Notes: generated by a model from the letters alone, not told the origin. Positions 38,260 to 48,331 are shown, counted from the stretch's first letter. The stretch: DNA of 64,000 bases from Paenibacillus sp. BJ-4 (GCF_020404765.1 NZ_JAIVEM010000005.1:1-64000); one strand, 5' to 3'. A program made the numbers and translations.

Positions 38260-39450
38260 ATGAAAAGGCTGGGGGGCATGCCGAAACTAAAAGTAATTGC
38301 GGTTTTGCTGCTATGTCTCTGGTGTGCCTCGGCTGCGGTCCTCTTTGCAGATACACCTACCAACGAATGGATCAGGCAACAGGCGGAGCAAATGCCTAAA
38401 GATGAGGTTGAACACTATTGGGATGGGCTAATGCAGCAATACGGCGGATTTTTCCCTGATCAGAAAACGCCTTCTTTCATGGACATGCTTCTTCCGGGCG
38501 TTGAAGGATTTAGCATTAAGGGTGTACTGAGCGCTATCGCTGATTTTTTCATTCATGAAATCCGGGTAAATGCCAAGCTGCTCGTCACCATTGTCATGCT
38601 CAGCATTATGAGTATGGTGCTGGAAACGCTGCAAAGCGCTTTTGAAAGCAAGCAGGTCAGTAAAGTCGCCTACGCAATCGTGTACATGGTCATTATCATC
38701 CTGGCGATTAACAGTTTTAGTGTAGCCATTGGTTATGCCAAAGAAGCCATTGACAGCATGATTCACTTCATGATGGCGATGTTGCCCCTATTGTTTACCA
38801 TGTTGGCCTCCATGGGTAACGTCGTAACGGTTTCGGTCACACATCCGTTGATCGTTTTTATGATTAACACGGTCGGGACAGTCATTCATACGCTGGTGTT
38901 CCCGCTGCTCTTCTTCTCCGCCGTGCTGTATCTGGTCAACTCGCTGACAGGCAAATACAAGCTGACCCAGTTAGCCGATCTGCTGCGGAACGCTGGAGTA
39001 GCGGTGCTGGGAGTGCTTCTGACCATTTTTCTAGGAGTCATTTCGGTACAGGGCTTGACATCGTCGGTTACGGACGGATTAACGATCCGCACAGCTAAAT
39101 ATATTACAGGTAGCTTTGTTCCGGTGGTAGGCAAGGCGTTGGCAGATGCGACAGATACGGTCATTTCGGCATCGCTGCTCGTTAAAAATGCCATTGGCCT
39201 CGTAGGAGTCATTATTATTTTGTTCCTGTGCGCCTTTCCTGCACTCAAGATTCTCACGCTGGCTCTCATCTATAAAGTAACTGCTGCCATCATGCAGCCT
39301 TTGGGAGAAACGCCCATAGTGAAATGTCTGGATGCGATCGGCAAGAGTATGATTTATGTTTTCGCGGCGCTGGCGGCAGTGGGCTTAATGTCCTTCCTTG
39401 CGATTACTGTGATGCTCGCTGCAGGCAATATGACGGTCATGATGAGGTGA
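38260..39450 (+). CDS. spoIIIAE: Stage III sporulation protein SpoIIIAE
   Basis: A 396-residue multi-spanning membrane protein with an N-terminal signal-like helix (residues 10-27) and about seven later helices. Length matches B. subtilis (399). It forms part of the integral membrane core of the channel. ATG 38260 follows GAGGGGGTG. Confidence 0.95.
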   Translation: MKRLGGMPKLKVIAVLLLCLWCASAAVLFADTPTNEWIRQQAEQMPKDEVEHYWDGLMQQYGGFFPDQKTPSFMDMLLPGVEGFSIKGVLSAIADFFIHEIRVNAKLLVTIVMLSIMSMVLETLQSAFESKQVSKVAYAIVYMVIIILAINSFSVAIGYAKEAIDSMIHFMMAMLPLLFTMLASMGNVVTVSVTHPLIVFMINTVGTVIHTLVFPLLFFSAVLYLVNSLTGKYKLTQLADLLRNAGVAVLGVLLTIFLGVISVQGLTSSVTDGLTIRTAKYITGSFVPVVGKALADATDTVISASLLVKNAIGLVGVIIILFLCAFPALKILTLALIYKVTAAIMQPLGETPIVKCLDAIGKSMIYVFAALAAVGLMSFLAITVMLAAGNMTVMMR

Positions 39451-39489
39451 ACGAATGCATGCAATCCAACGGGAGGGAGGGGGAGTGAC

Positions 39490-40260
39490 GTGACCTGGCT
39501 GGGAGGCTGGCTTAAGGAACTGGTGCTGATTGTGCTGCTGGCTTCTTTTGTCGATATGATCTTACCGAGCCGATCCATGGAAAGGTATGTCAAGCTCGTG
39601 CTCAGTCTGCTTATTCTACTGACGCTGCTCTCTCCGGTCGTGCACCTGCTGAGCACCAGTCCCTCGGAGATTTTGGGGCAAGCATTTGATCTTCAACGTC
39701 AGGCGGAGATGGGTCGGAGGGAACCGACATTGGAGGAGATTTTAGCAAAAGGCAACAAGCTGAAGCAACAGCAGGAGCAGAGCTCCATGCAATGGGCTGG
39801 CAAAGAGGTAGCCAAGGAAATGAAAGCCCAGTTGGAGCAGTATACCGGCTTACCCATTCAGTCGGTTCAAGTTACCCTCGCACAGATCGAACAGAAGGAA
39901 TCGGGATTAAAGACTGGAACAGGCGTTCAGTCGGTTGTGGTTAAATTAGCGGAGCAGCAGACAGAAAAAGAAAAGAAAAGTACGAATGTCTCGCCTGGTG
40001 CGAACTCCAAACCAATAATGGTGGAGCCTGTTGCTGAAAAAACAGTCCAAATCCACGTAGATCCAATACCTTCGAATGCTTCCGATCAAGCGGGAGGTAC
40101 ACAAGCGAATAACCGGAATTCTGCCGAAAGTGCTAAAGACGCAGCAGCAACGAATACACAAGCTTTTGGCTTAATTACAGAACTGCTACGCGAAAAATGG
40201 GGGATCGACAGTAAAAATGTTCAGGTGCTTCTTTCACAGAACGGGACACATGAATGGTAA
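39490..40260 (+). CDS. spoIIIAF: Stage III sporulation protein SpoIIIAF
   Basis: A 256-residue protein with two N-terminal membrane helices and an extracytoplasmic ring-building domain; the last 30 residues (LLREKWGIDSKNVQVLL) fit the RBM fold. It is about 50 residues longer than B. subtilis SpoIIIAF because of a Lys/Ser/Ala-rich insert near 160-220. Start GTG 39490 behind GGGAGGGAGGGGGAG. Confidence 0.93.
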   Translation: MTWLGGWLKELVLIVLLASFVDMILPSRSMERYVKLVLSLLILLTLLSPVVHLLSTSPSEILGQAFDLQRQAEMGRREPTLEEILAKGNKLKQQQEQSSMQWAGKEVAKEMKAQLEQYTGLPIQSVQVTLAQIEQKESGLKTGTGVQSVVVKLAEQQTEKEKKSTNVSPGANSKPIMVEPVAEKTVQIHVDPIPSNASDQAGGTQANNRNSAESAKDAAATNTQAFGLITELLREKWGIDSKNVQVLLSQNGTHEW

Positions 40261-40276
40261 CAGGAGGTGAGCAGAA

Positions 40277-40918
40277 ATGGGCAAATGGATGAAAAAGCTG
40301 GAAAAATGGATGGGCGGAGGGGAGGAGGGAGCCAAAAGGTTTAATTCATTTCGCTGGCTACTTATTCTAGGTCTGATCGGTGTAGCTATTATGCTATTTA
40401 ATTCATTCGTAAATGTAAAAAAGGTGGACCCGGAAAACGTAGGGCGTGAACCGCCTGGCGTGATGAAAAATGAGCCTGTACTAGAGACAACGGCAGGGGA
40501 AGAGAGTTCTTTTGCCGGGATCGAGAAGGCTTTTGAGGACAATATGAAGCAGATGCTGGAGCAGATTGTAGGTGTGGGAACGGTCGATGTCATGGTTACC
40601 GTAGACTCCACCGAAGAGGTTATCGTTCAGCGCAATGTGAAGGATATGCAGGAAGAAAATAACGAAACGGACGCCAATGGCGGCCAACGGCATACCACCC
40701 AATATACACGCGATGGAGAGATTGTCACCTATGAATCATCAGGAGGTCAGCATACCCCGATTGTTACCAAAAAAGTAAAGCCGCAGGTGAGGGGAGTGCT
40801 CGTTGTGGCCATGGGGGCAGAAAACCCTACGGTGAAGCAGCTCATTATCGATGCTGTACAGAAGGGACTTAACGTACCTTCCTACAAAATCTCAGTTGTA
40901 CCGCGTAAGCAGGGATAA
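40277..40918 (+). CDS. spoIIIAG: Stage III sporulation protein SpoIIIAG
   Basis: A 213-residue single-pass membrane protein whose extracytoplasmic RBM domain forms the large ring of the channel in the intermembrane space. The helix is at about 27-44, and the VVVAMGAENPTVKQLIIDAV stretch is typical of the ring motif. ATG follows AGGAGGTGAGC. Confidence 0.95.
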   Translation: MGKWMKKLEKWMGGGEEGAKRFNSFRWLLILGLIGVAIMLFNSFVNVKKVDPENVGREPPGVMKNEPVLETTAGEESSFAGIEKAFEDNMKQMLEQIVGVGTVDVMVTVDSTEEVIVQRNVKDMQEENNETDANGGQRHTTQYTRDGEIVTYESSGGQHTPIVTKKVKPQVRGVLVVAMGAENPTVKQLIIDAVQKGLNVPSYKISVVPRKQG

Positions 40919-40980
40919 TATGGGACTTAAATAGAAAGAAGTTAATATTTTAAACCATTAATGAATATGGAGGACGGAAC

Positions 40981-41787
40981 ATGAATAATAAAAGACAAAC
41001 CGTTTGGCTGGTGTCCATGCTGAGTTTAATGGTGGTGCTGTCTGCGTATTATTTGTTTACAGAGGACTCAAGCCCGACAAACCCGCCAGTGGCAGACAGT
41101 GAGCAAGTGAGCAAGGATAAGCAGGAAACCGCAGAGGAAGCAACTTCGAAGGCAGAAGAGCAATTGAATGAGCTAAAAGTGAATGAAGTAGTGACGAATG
41201 GGGAAGTTACTGGCGATGCAGCAGCTTCTTCTACGAAGTCGGACACAGGAACAGAAACCTCAAAGGGTGATAAGGATACGGCAGCTAACAGTACTACTGA
41301 GGCGACTGCATCTGATCCAAATACTACTGAGGCCAAGACGGACACAACCGCAAAAAGTGACGATACAACAACCTCTTCCGCCAAAACCGACCAGCAGGTA
41401 CTTGATCAAGTAGCCACGGAGCAAGAGGCCAAACCTACAGCAGCAGCTGTGATTGATAACTATTTGCTGGAACGGGATGTGGAAAATCAAAAGAAAAACG
41501 ACGAGCTAACAACGGCAATGAACGACAGTACACCAAAGAAAGCCGCAGAGGCGCAAAAGGAATTACATGTGCTGGAAGATAAACAGGCCAAAATTACCGG
41601 AATCGAAGAAGAACTTCAACAGCAGTTTGCCAATGCGGTCGTGCGTGAGGAAGATGCTGATAAATACAAAGTAGTCGTTCTGAGTGAAAAATTGGACGCC
41701 AAACAAGCAGTAACCATTGTCGATAAAGTCATGAAAGAACTGAATGTAACGCAGGACAAAATCAGTGTGCAGTATGTTACACAATAA
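40981..41787 (+). CDS. spoIIIAH: Stage III sporulation protein SpoIIIAH
   Basis: A 268-residue single-pass protein (helix at about 8-27) whose C-terminal RBM domain binds forespore SpoIIQ across the septum. Between them lies a low-complexity Thr/Ser/Asp/Lys/Glu-rich linker (about 65-150), making the protein about 50 residues longer than in B. subtilis. ATG follows GGAGGACGG. Last gene of the operon. Confidence 0.94.
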   Translation: MNNKRQTVWLVSMLSLMVVLSAYYLFTEDSSPTNPPVADSEQVSKDKQETAEEATSKAEEQLNELKVNEVVTNGEVTGDAAASSTKSDTGTETSKGDKDTAANSTTEATASDPNTTEAKTDTTAKSDDTTTSSAKTDQQVLDQVATEQEAKPTAAAVIDNYLLERDVENQKKNDELTTAMNDSTPKKAAEAQKELHVLEDKQAKITGIEEELQQQFANAVVREEDADKYKVVVLSEKLDAKQAVTIVDKVMKELNVTQDKISVQYVTQ

Positions 41788-41804
41788 GACAAAAATCGCG
41801 AAAA

Positions 41805-41842
41805 AGCCCGGATTTCTGCATAATCCCGGGCTCTTTCTATTT
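41805..41842 (+). terminator. Terminator of the spoIIIA operon
   Basis: AGCCCGGATT (41805-41814) pairs with AATCCCGGGCT (41822-41832) with one bulge, followed by CTTTCTATTTTT. Confidence 0.85.
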
Positions 41843-41850
41843 TTAATGAT

Positions 41851-41861
41851 TGTGATATAAT
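41851..41861 (+). promoter_or_regulatory. Extended -10 of the accBC promoter
   Basis: TGTGATATAAT with TATAAT at 41856-41861. The -35 region is T-rich and weak. An almost identical string lies before dxs at 49289-49299. Confidence 0.5.
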
Positions 41862-41925
41862 ACATAAAGCTGTTTCAACAATGTAATCAGCAACCAGCAA
41901 AATGCTGAAGGAGTGATTAATAGAG

Positions 41926-42417
41926 ATGTTTAAATTAAGCGAGATTAAGGAATTGATCAAGCTGGTGGATGAAACGTCTGTACATGAGCTTGAAATTGAA
42001 AATGAAGGAACTCGCCTGTTGATCCGTAAACCGGGCAAAAGCGAGATTGTTACAGTACAGGCTCCTGTGACCGCACCTGCTTATACAGTCGCACCGCAAG
42101 CTGCTATTCCGAATCCACAAGTACAGTCCGATGTTGGACATGCAACTGCTGGGGAAACCAAGGAATATGCAAGTAATCTACATAAAATCGTATCTCCGAT
42201 GGTAGGCACTTTCTATAGTTCTTCATCCCCGGATGCGGCTCCGTATGTGAGTATCGGCAGTAAAGTAGGCGATAAAACAACGGTATGTATCATTGAAGCG
42301 ATGAAACTGATGAACGAGCTGGAAGCTGAAGTGAAGGGCGAAATTGTGGAAATTTTGGCCGAAAACGGACAGCTGGTCGAGTATGGCCAGCCATTGTTCC
42401 TTGTGAAACCGGAGTAA
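41926..42417 (+). CDS. accB: Biotin carboxyl carrier protein of acetyl-CoA carboxylase
   Basis: A 163-residue carrier subunit. Lys127 in EAMKLMNE is the biotinylated residue; the N-terminal 35 residues and a Pro/Ala-rich linker (about 45-70) precede the lipoyl/biotinyl domain (about 82-163). It works with AccC and the AccAD transferase in malonyl-CoA synthesis. ATG 41926 follows AAGGAG at a long distance. accC follows at 64 bp. Confidence 0.97.
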   Translation: MFKLSEIKELIKLVDETSVHELEIENEGTRLLIRKPGKSEIVTVQAPVTAPAYTVAPQAAIPNPQVQSDVGHATAGETKEYASNLHKIVSPMVGTFYSSSSPDAAPYVSIGSKVGDKTTVCIIEAMKLMNELEAEVKGEIVEILAENGQLVEYGQPLFLVKPE

Positions 42418-42481
42418 AAAGCTTGCTCGGGCCCGTTTTTTTGAAGGGTTCAGCAAGATTGCTCCTAGGGAGGATAAAGTC

Positions 42482-43825
42482 ATGACATTTCAAAAAGTAT
42501 TGATCGCGAATCGTGGAGAAATTGCGGTTCGTATCATTCGCGCTTGCCGCGAAATGAATATTTCAACGGTTGCCGTATATTCGGAAGCCGACAAGGATTC
42601 GTTACATGTGCGTCTCGCAGATGAGGCTTACTGTATTGGGCCGACGCTGTCCAAGGACAGCTACCTGAATTTTACGAATCTGATGAGTGTTGCTACATTG
42701 ACTGAATGTGATGCCATTCATCCAGGTTACGGATTTTTGGCCGAAAATGCCGACTTCGCTGAAATTTGCGAATCGTGCAATATTACGTTCATTGGTCCTT
42801 CTCCCGAAGCGATTAACAAAATGGGAGACAAGGCCGTAGCCAAGCAGACGATGAAGGATGCCGGAGTTCCGGTTATTCCGGGTTCGGACGGGCTGGTCGA
42901 GGATTTGCAGGATGCGATTAGCATCGCACGCGATATCGGTTATCCGGTAATTATCAAGGCCACTGCAGGTGGCGGCGGTAAGGGTATTCGTATTGCTGAG
43001 GATGAGGATAACCTTATTCAGCAAATTACTACGGCCCAGCAGGAAGCGCAAAAAGCGTTTGGCAATGCGGGTGTGTACCTGGAAAAATATTTGACCGGTA
43101 TGAAGCACGTAGAAATCCAGATCATAGCGGACAAGCACGGCAATGTCGTGCATTTGGGCGAACGCGACTGCTCTGTACAGCGCCGCCGTCAGAAGTTATT
43201 AGAGGAGGCACCATGTCCTGTACTTTCACCGGATGTGCGTGAAGAAATGGGTCAGGCAGCCGTTCGTGCAGCTTTGGCTGTGCAATACTCTGGTGCGGGT
43301 ACGCTGGAATTTTTGCTGGGCCCGGACAATAAATTTTATTTTATGGAAATGAATACACGTATTCAGGTAGAGCATCCCGTCACGGAGATGGTGACCGGTG
43401 TAGATCTGATTAAGGAAATGATTTCGGTCGCTGAAGGGCATTCACTGTCCTTTACACAAGAGGATGTCACTATCAATGGATGGGCGATAGAGTGCCGTAT
43501 TAATGCCGAGGACCCGGATCGCAATTTTATGCCCGCACCGGGTAAAATCGGATTTTATCTGCCACCGGGCGGTCCTGGGGTGCGCGTAGACAGCGCAGCT
43601 TATCCGGGTTATAGCATTCCTCCTTATTATGACTCCATGATCGCCAAACTGATTGTGTGGGCACCTACACGGCAGGATGCGATTGCCAAAATGAAGCGGG
43701 CTTTGGCTGAGTTTGCCGTTGAGGGTATACCAACAACGATTTCTTTTCATCAGCGTTTGCTGGAGCATCCGACCTTTATTAAAGGCGATTTTGATATTAA
43801 ATTTTTGGAGGAAAACGAAGTTTAA
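42482..43825 (+). CDS. accC: Biotin carboxylase subunit of acetyl-CoA carboxylase
   Basis: A 447-residue ATP-grasp enzyme that carboxylates biotin on AccB. The N-terminal domain ([14 protein letters not shown]), glycine-rich loop [12 protein letters not shown] near residue 160 and [20 protein letters not shown] near 285-305 are all present. Length is normal. ATG 42482 follows GGGAGG. Same transcript as accB. Confidence 0.98.
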   Translation: MTFQKVLIANRGEIAVRIIRACREMNISTVAVYSEADKDSLHVRLADEAYCIGPTLSKDSYLNFTNLMSVATLTECDAIHPGYGFLAENADFAEICESCNITFIGPSPEAINKMGDKAVAKQTMKDAGVPVIPGSDGLVEDLQDAISIARDIGYPVIIKATAGGGGKGIRIAEDEDNLIQQITTAQQEAQKAFGNAGVYLEKYLTGMKHVEIQIIADKHGNVVHLGERDCSVQRRRQKLLEEAPCPVLSPDVREEMGQAAVRAALAVQYSGAGTLEFLLGPDNKFYFMEMNTRIQVEHPVTEMVTGVDLIKEMISVAEGHSLSFTQEDVTINGWAIECRINAEDPDRNFMPAPGKIGFYLPPGGPGVRVDSAAYPGYSIPPYYDSMIAKLIVWAPTRQDAIAKMKRALAEFAVEGIPTTISFHQRLLEHPTFIKGDFDIKFLEENEV

Positions 43826-43950
43826 TCGGTATATTTCCTCAGTTTGTCATAATGAACGCCAAATGATATAGTATGGATAATAAGTGAGCATGTCTGCTTT
43901 GATATCCAAAGCTGGAATGAAACTTATTTTGACCGAAAGGTGTTGAAGGT

Positions 43951-44364
43951 ATGAGCACAGTGCCAACCGAATTCGAACGTACAGAAATTGGGGAGATTCA
44001 AATTGCCCCGGAAGTTATTGAAGTCATTGCCGGACTGGCTACCGTTGAGGTACCAGGCGTAGCGGGAATGAGTGGTGGATTTGCAGGCGGGTTTGCCGAG
44101 CTGCTGGGCCGCAAAAATTTGTCCAAAGGTGTAAAAGTGGAAGTCGGACAGCGTGAAGCGGCTGTAGACGTCTCCGTCATTATTGAGTACGGTAACCGTC
44201 TGCCTGAGGTGGCTGCTGCTATTCAGCATAATGTTAAGCGTTCCATTGAAACCATGACAGGTCTTAACGTTGTTGAAGTGAACGTGCAAATTCATGATGT
44301 TCAATTCAAAAGTGCCGAAAAAGTAGAAGAGCCGGAAGTTCTGGGCGCCGGACGGGTTAAATAG
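43951..44364 (+). CDS. yqhY: Asp23/Gls24 family protein YqhY
   Basis: A 137-residue protein of the alkaline-shock Asp23 family. GEIQIAPEVIEVIAGLATVEVPGVAGMSG is the family signature. In B. subtilis, yqhY is linked to accBC and its loss disturbs fatty acid synthesis control; the position here is the same. ATG 43951 follows AAGGTGTTGAAGG. A terminator follows. Confidence 0.93.
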   Translation: MSTVPTEFERTEIGEIQIAPEVIEVIAGLATVEVPGVAGMSGGFAGGFAELLGRKNLSKGVKVEVGQREAAVDVSVIIEYGNRLPEVAAAIQHNVKRSIETMTGLNVVEVNVQIHDVQFKSAEKVEEPEVLGAGRVK

Positions 44365-44379
44365 AGCGATACTTTGTAC

Positions 44380-44413
44380 AAACCCCCGACCCTATTGGGT
44401 CGAGGGTTTACTC
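44380..44413 (+). terminator. Terminator of accBC-yqhY
   Basis: AAACCCCCGACCC (44380-44392) pairs with GGGTCGAGGGTTT (44397-44409) with one mismatch; a weak T tail follows. Confidence 0.78.
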
Positions 44414-44437
44414 TAATTTAAGGAGGCTGTGCGTTTC

Positions 44438-44977
44438 GTGGCCAAAGTTATGGACAGACTTCTGCTGTTCTTGTACAGCTTGAGTATCGGAATTATTTCC
44501 ATTCTCGCCATCCTCCTCCTGAGCGGGGCCATTCCGTATGCTTTAAGTATTGAGGATGAGCGAGTCGTATGGTTTGCCAGCTTGATTATTGCAGGAGTCC
44601 TGCTGCTATTGAGTCTCCGGGTTTTTTATATCTCTATTCGCCGGAATCAATCCGTGCAGCATTCTATTGATCAACGAACGGAATACGGCGACATTCAGAT
44701 TTCGGTGGACACCATTGAAAATCTGTGTCTCAAAGCGTCATCCCGATTTCGAGGGATGCAGGATTTGAAGGCACGCGTTCGCGTGCTGGAATCGGGACTT
44801 GATATTACGATTCGGGCGGTTGTAGACGGGGAAAGCTCCATTCCGGTGTTAACCTCCGAGGTACAAAAGGGCGTACACGATCATGTGGAAGAAATTACAG
44901 GTATTCCTGTGTCCAATGTGTCCGTGTACATCGCCAATGTTTCTCAGTCACCAAGCTTTAAGAGTCGTGTGGAATAG
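44438..44977 (+). CDS. amaP: Alkaline shock membrane anchor protein AmaP
   Basis: A 179-residue protein with two N-terminal membrane helices (about 7-28 and 43-62) and a cytoplasmic Asp23-like domain. In S. aureus AmaP tethers Asp23 to the membrane, so it probably anchors YqhY here. The GTG at 44438 is placed 11 bases after AAGGAGG; GTG 44429 is only two bases away from it. The DUF2273 gene follows. Confidence 0.88.
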   Translation: MAKVMDRLLLFLYSLSIGIISILAILLLSGAIPYALSIEDERVVWFASLIIAGVLLLLSLRVFYISIRRNQSVQHSIDQRTEYGDIQISVDTIENLCLKASSRFRGMQDLKARVRVLESGLDITIRAVVDGESSIPVLTSEVQKGVHDHVEEITGIPVSNVSVYIANVSQSPSFKSRVE

Positions 44978-44992
44978 AGGTGATTTTCCCTG

Positions 44993-45226
44993 ATGCCCTG
45001 GAAAGAAATATGGGGAAGTTACAAGGGCCGGATCACGGGGATTACGGCCGGGATTTTTTTTGGTTTTATTTATTTGTGGGCAGGCTTTTGGAATATGTTG
45101 TTCTTTGCATTGATGGTGTTCATCGGATATACGCTAGGAAGGCGTAGCGATTCAGCGCTCGGTTCCCTCCTCCCTTGGAAGGAATGGAGCGACTGGCTGT
45201 CGCAGCGTTGGCGTCCTTTTAAATGA
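44993..45226 (+). CDS. DUF2273 small membrane protein
   Basis: A 77-residue protein with two membrane helices (about 15-33 and 35-50), family DUF2273. It regularly accompanies Asp23 and AmaP genes, as here, and probably belongs to the same membrane complex. ATG 44993 follows AGAGGTG. Confidence 0.88.
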   Translation: MPWKEIWGSYKGRITGITAGIFFGFIYLWAGFWNMLFFALMVFIGYTLGRRSDSALGSLLPWKEWSDWLSQRWRPFK

Positions 45227-45228
45227 AC

Positions 45229-45308
45229 CCTGTGATACGTGTTCTCCAAAATAGAGCTGTAGCTTCTTTGCGCCCAACGTTTTGGAGATGCGTTCACAGG
45301 TTTTTTTG
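45229..45308 (+). terminator. Structured terminator before nusB
   Basis: CCTGTGA (45229-45235) pairs with TCACAGG (45294-45300), and CTCCAAAA (45244-45251) pairs with TTTTGGAG (45280-45287), giving a long two-part stem followed by seven T residues. The 28-base loop is large, so conditional read-through is possible. Confidence 0.7.
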
Positions 45309-45359
45309 TGAAAATGGTTAAAATGAAAAATAGATACAGGCAAGCGTAGGAGGCAGGGC

Positions 45360-45809
45360 ATGAAAAGACGTCTGGCGAGGGAATTAGCGGTACAAAGCAT
45401 GTACCATATGGAAATGAATGAAGTGGATGCAGCAGCAGCGGTAGATATGTTGCTTCAGGAAGCCGCTGAGGAGAACGAAGCGGAAGTTGTTATTAAAAAC
45501 GCAGCAGTGTTGAGAGCGTATGTTTTGGAGCATGTGCGCGGTACGTGGGAGCATAAGGAAGCCATTGACGGGCTGTTGGTGGATTATCTTAAAGGCTGGC
45601 AGATCAGCAGACTTTCACGCGTGGATCGTCAAATATTAAGACTTGCCGTATATGAAATGATTTTCCGTGAAGATGTTCCGGCCAAGGTGGCAGTCAACGA
45701 AGCTATCGAATTGTCCAAGCATTTTGGTACCGAAGAGTCGGGCAAATTTGTTAATGGAGTGCTGGGACGAGTGATACAAGAGCTGGAACAATTAAAAGCA
45801 CGTTTTTAA
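45360..45809 (+). CDS. nusB: Transcription antitermination protein NusB
   Basis: A 149-residue all-helical protein that binds boxA RNA with NusE to allow rRNA transcription. KRRLARELAVQSMYHMEMNE and the C-terminal FVNGVLGRVIQE are typical. ATG 45360 follows GGAGGCAGGGC. First of the nusB-folD-xseAB-ispA-dxs-tlyA run. Confidence 0.97.
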   Translation: MKRRLARELAVQSMYHMEMNEVDAAAAVDMLLQEAAEENEAEVVIKNAAVLRAYVLEHVRGTWEHKEAIDGLLVDYLKGWQISRLSRVDRQILRLAVYEMIFREDVPAKVAVNEAIELSKHFGTEESGKFVNGVLGRVIQELEQLKARF

Positions 45810-45846
45810 GTTGACACTACTGAATCAGGTTGGAGAGTGATTAAAT

Positions 45847-46704
45847 ATGTCAGCACCGATCATTGATGGTAAACAAATCTCTCAGGATATTCGCGCAAGC
45901 ATTCAGCAAGAGGTCATTCGTCTGAAAAATCACCAGTTTCAACCCGGATTGGCTGTTGTGCTGGTAGGTGAAGATCCTGCTTCGCAGGTGTATGTTAAAA
46001 ACAAGGAAAAGGCGTGCCATGATCTCGGTTATTATTCCGAGGTTCATCGGTTGCCAGCAGATACTTCGCAGGAAGCATTGCTGAAGCTGGTGGATAAGCT
46101 AAATCATCAAAGTAATATTCACGGAATTTTGGTACAGCTGCCGCTGCCCAAGCACATTCATGAAAAAGCTGTCATTGATGCCATTGCTGTGGAGAAGGAC
46201 GTGGATGGATTTCATCCGGTAAACGTAGGCAATTTGGTCATCGGTGATGATAGCCTGTTGCCTTGTACTCCCGCTGGTGTTATTGAGCTGATTAAGCGTG
46301 CAGGAGTGGAAATAGCGGGTAAACATGCGGTGGTTATTGGTCGCAGTAACATCGTGGGTAAGCCAGTATCCTTATTGTTGCAGCGGGAAAATGCTACGGT
46401 AACGATGTGTCACTCCCGCACAGCGAATATCACCGAGTTAAGCCGGCAAGCGGATATTTTGGTCGTTGCCATCGGCAAAGCCAATTTTATTGATGCATCG
46501 TTCGTAAAGCCCGGCGCGGTAGTTATCGATGTTGGAATGAATCGTCTGGATAACGGAAAGCTGGCGGGTGACGTTGATTTTGAGAGCGTGAAGCAAGTGT
46601 CCGGTCCGATTACGCCTGTTCCCGGCGGAGTAGGTCCAATGACGATTACGATGCTGATGCAAAATACGCTCGTAGCGGCCAAGCGTTCGCACGGTTTGGC
46701 ATAA
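45847..46704 (+). CDS. folD: Methylenetetrahydrofolate dehydrogenase/cyclohydrolase
   Basis: A 285-residue bifunctional enzyme interconverting methylene-, methenyl- and formyl-tetrahydrofolate with NADP. Catalytic Lys lies in YVKNKEKAC near residues 50-58, and [13 protein letters not shown] and [10 protein letters not shown] are both intact. Start ATG 45847 after GGAGAGTG. It shares a transcript with nusB and xseA. Confidence 0.98.
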   Translation: MSAPIIDGKQISQDIRASIQQEVIRLKNHQFQPGLAVVLVGEDPASQVYVKNKEKACHDLGYYSEVHRLPADTSQEALLKLVDKLNHQSNIHGILVQLPLPKHIHEKAVIDAIAVEKDVDGFHPVNVGNLVIGDDSLLPCTPAGVIELIKRAGVEIAGKHAVVIGRSNIVGKPVSLLLQRENATVTMCHSRTANITELSRQADILVVAIGKANFIDASFVKPGAVVIDVGMNRLDNGKLAGDVDFESVKQVSGPITPVPGGVGPMTITMLMQNTLVAAKRSHGLA

Positions 46705-46716
46705 GGACGGTTGTCT

Positions 46717-48081
46717 GTGGCTGAACAGCGTATTTACTCCATAAAGGACCTGAATCGTTATATCCGGATGAAACTGGAAACGGATCAGGTGCTGTCCGAC
46801 GTATGGATACGCGGGGAAATTTCTAACTTTACGCATCATTCGAGTGGTCACATGTATTTTACACTCAAGGATGAGGGGAGCCGCATACGTTCGATTATGT
46901 TTGCGACCCATAATAAGCGGCTCCCTTTCGTACCTAAGGAAGGTACGCGTGTTATTGCCCGGGGAAACGTGTCTGTGTACGAACGGGATGGACAATATCA
47001 ATTTTATGCGACCCAAATGCAGCCTGACGGCATCGGAAGCCTTTATCTTGCTTATGAGCAGCTTAAACAAAAGCTGGATGCCGAAGGACTATTTGATACT
47101 GCTCGCAAGCGTCATTTACCGGCTCACCCGACAACGATTGGCGTGATTACATCACCGACCGGGGCGGCTGTGCGGGATATTATCACTACGCTTCAACGGC
47201 GATACCCGCAGGCAGGAATTGTGCTGTACCCAGTGCTTGTACAAGGCAAAGGGGCTGCACCCTCCATCGTCAAGGCGATTGAAGCCATCAACCGCATGCA
47301 GGAGGTGCAGGTGATGATCGTCGGGCGGGGTGGCGGTTCGCTGGAAGAGCTGTGGGCATTTAACGAGGAAGCGGTTGCGCGCGCTATTTATGCATCAGTC
47401 ATCCCGGTGATTTCGGCGGTCGGACATGAAACGGATTTTACCATTGTCGATTTCGTAGCCGATTTGCGTGCGGCTACGCCAACCGCAGCGGCCGAGCTGG
47501 CTGTGCCTCATCAGGGAGAGCTACGGGATCAGTTGCTCCAGCGGGAGCAGCGGTTGCGCAACGCCCTAAGGCAGCGGCTGGAAACCAGCCGTGAACGCTT
47601 GGCCCGGCTGCAGCGTTCGCCGGTGCTGCTGCATCCGCGCCGCTACATGCTACAACATGCCGAGCGAATGGACATGCTGCATCAGCGGCTGATCCGCGCA
47701 GCAGGCAATCGTACGCGCTTAAACGCAGAAAAAAACGCCCGTATGCGTCAGGTACTAGAGCGTTTTAATCCGCGTGAACAAATTCGTTCTGCGCGCAAGC
47801 AGACAGATATGGCGCAGCGTCAGCTGGAGTCAGCGATACGTGCAATTACGAAGACGGGACGGCAGCAGCTGTACGCGGGCATTCGCCAGCTGGATGCGCT
47901 GAGCCCACTCAAGGTCATGGCCCGAGGCTACAGCTTGGTATATGATGAGCATGAAAAACGGCTGATCAAGTCGCTTAAAGACGTACAGCCGGGAGATTCC
48001 ATCAAGATTAAAGTGAGTGACGGGCAGTTGGACTGCCAAGTATGGGGAATGAAGGAGGACGCGAAGCACGGTGGCGAATGA
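46717..48081 (+). CDS. xseA: Exodeoxyribonuclease VII large subunit
   Basis: A 454-residue nuclease subunit that degrades single-stranded DNA. The OB-fold N-terminus (VWIRGEISNFTHHSSGHMYF) precedes the catalytic domain with GRGGGSLEELWAFNEE and SAVGHETDFTIVDFVAD, then a helical, Arg-rich C-terminus. GTG 46717 has AAGGA nine bases upstream; the TTG at 46711 is too near. The end overlaps xseB by 11 bp. Confidence 0.96.
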   Translation: MAEQRIYSIKDLNRYIRMKLETDQVLSDVWIRGEISNFTHHSSGHMYFTLKDEGSRIRSIMFATHNKRLPFVPKEGTRVIARGNVSVYERDGQYQFYATQMQPDGIGSLYLAYEQLKQKLDAEGLFDTARKRHLPAHPTTIGVITSPTGAAVRDIITTLQRRYPQAGIVLYPVLVQGKGAAPSIVKAIEAINRMQEVQVMIVGRGGGSLEELWAFNEEAVARAIYASVIPVISAVGHETDFTIVDFVADLRAATPTAAAELAVPHQGELRDQLLQREQRLRNALRQRLETSRERLARLQRSPVLLHPRRYMLQHAERMDMLHQRLIRAAGNRTRLNAEKNARMRQVLERFNPREQIRSARKQTDMAQRQLESAIRAITKTGRQQLYAGIRQLDALSPLKVMARGYSLVYDEHEKRLIKSLKDVQPGDSIKIKVSDGQLDCQVWGMKEDAKHGGE

Positions 48082-48331
48082 AACGGAACTGAATTTTGAA
48101 GCGGCCATGGCCGCTCTTGAAGAAATTGTCGGGCAACTGGAGCACGGAGACGTTCCTCTGGAGCAAGCCATTGATCTGTTCCAGCGTGGCATGAAGCTAT
48201 CTCAGCTTTGCAATCAGAAGCTGGAACAGGTGGAACGTAAAATTGAAATGATCGTGGAAGAGGATGGAGATTTGCGCAAGAAGCCATTTGGTGGTGGATT
48301 GGATGAAAACGGTGGTGAAGGGGTTGAATAG
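48071..48331 (+). CDS. xseB: Exodeoxyribonuclease VII small subunit
   Basis: An 86-residue helical protein that binds XseA. FEAAMAALEEIVGQLEHGDVPLEQAIDLFQRGM is the family signature. Starts at GTG 48071 within the end of xseA (GGAGGAC upstream), so it is translationally coupled. The last 20 residues are Gly/Asp-rich and overlap the ispA start. Confidence 0.95.
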   Translation: MANETELNFEAAMAALEEIVGQLEHGDVPLEQAIDLFQRGMKLSQLCNQKLEQVERKIEMIVEEDGDLRKKPFGGGLDENGGEGVE

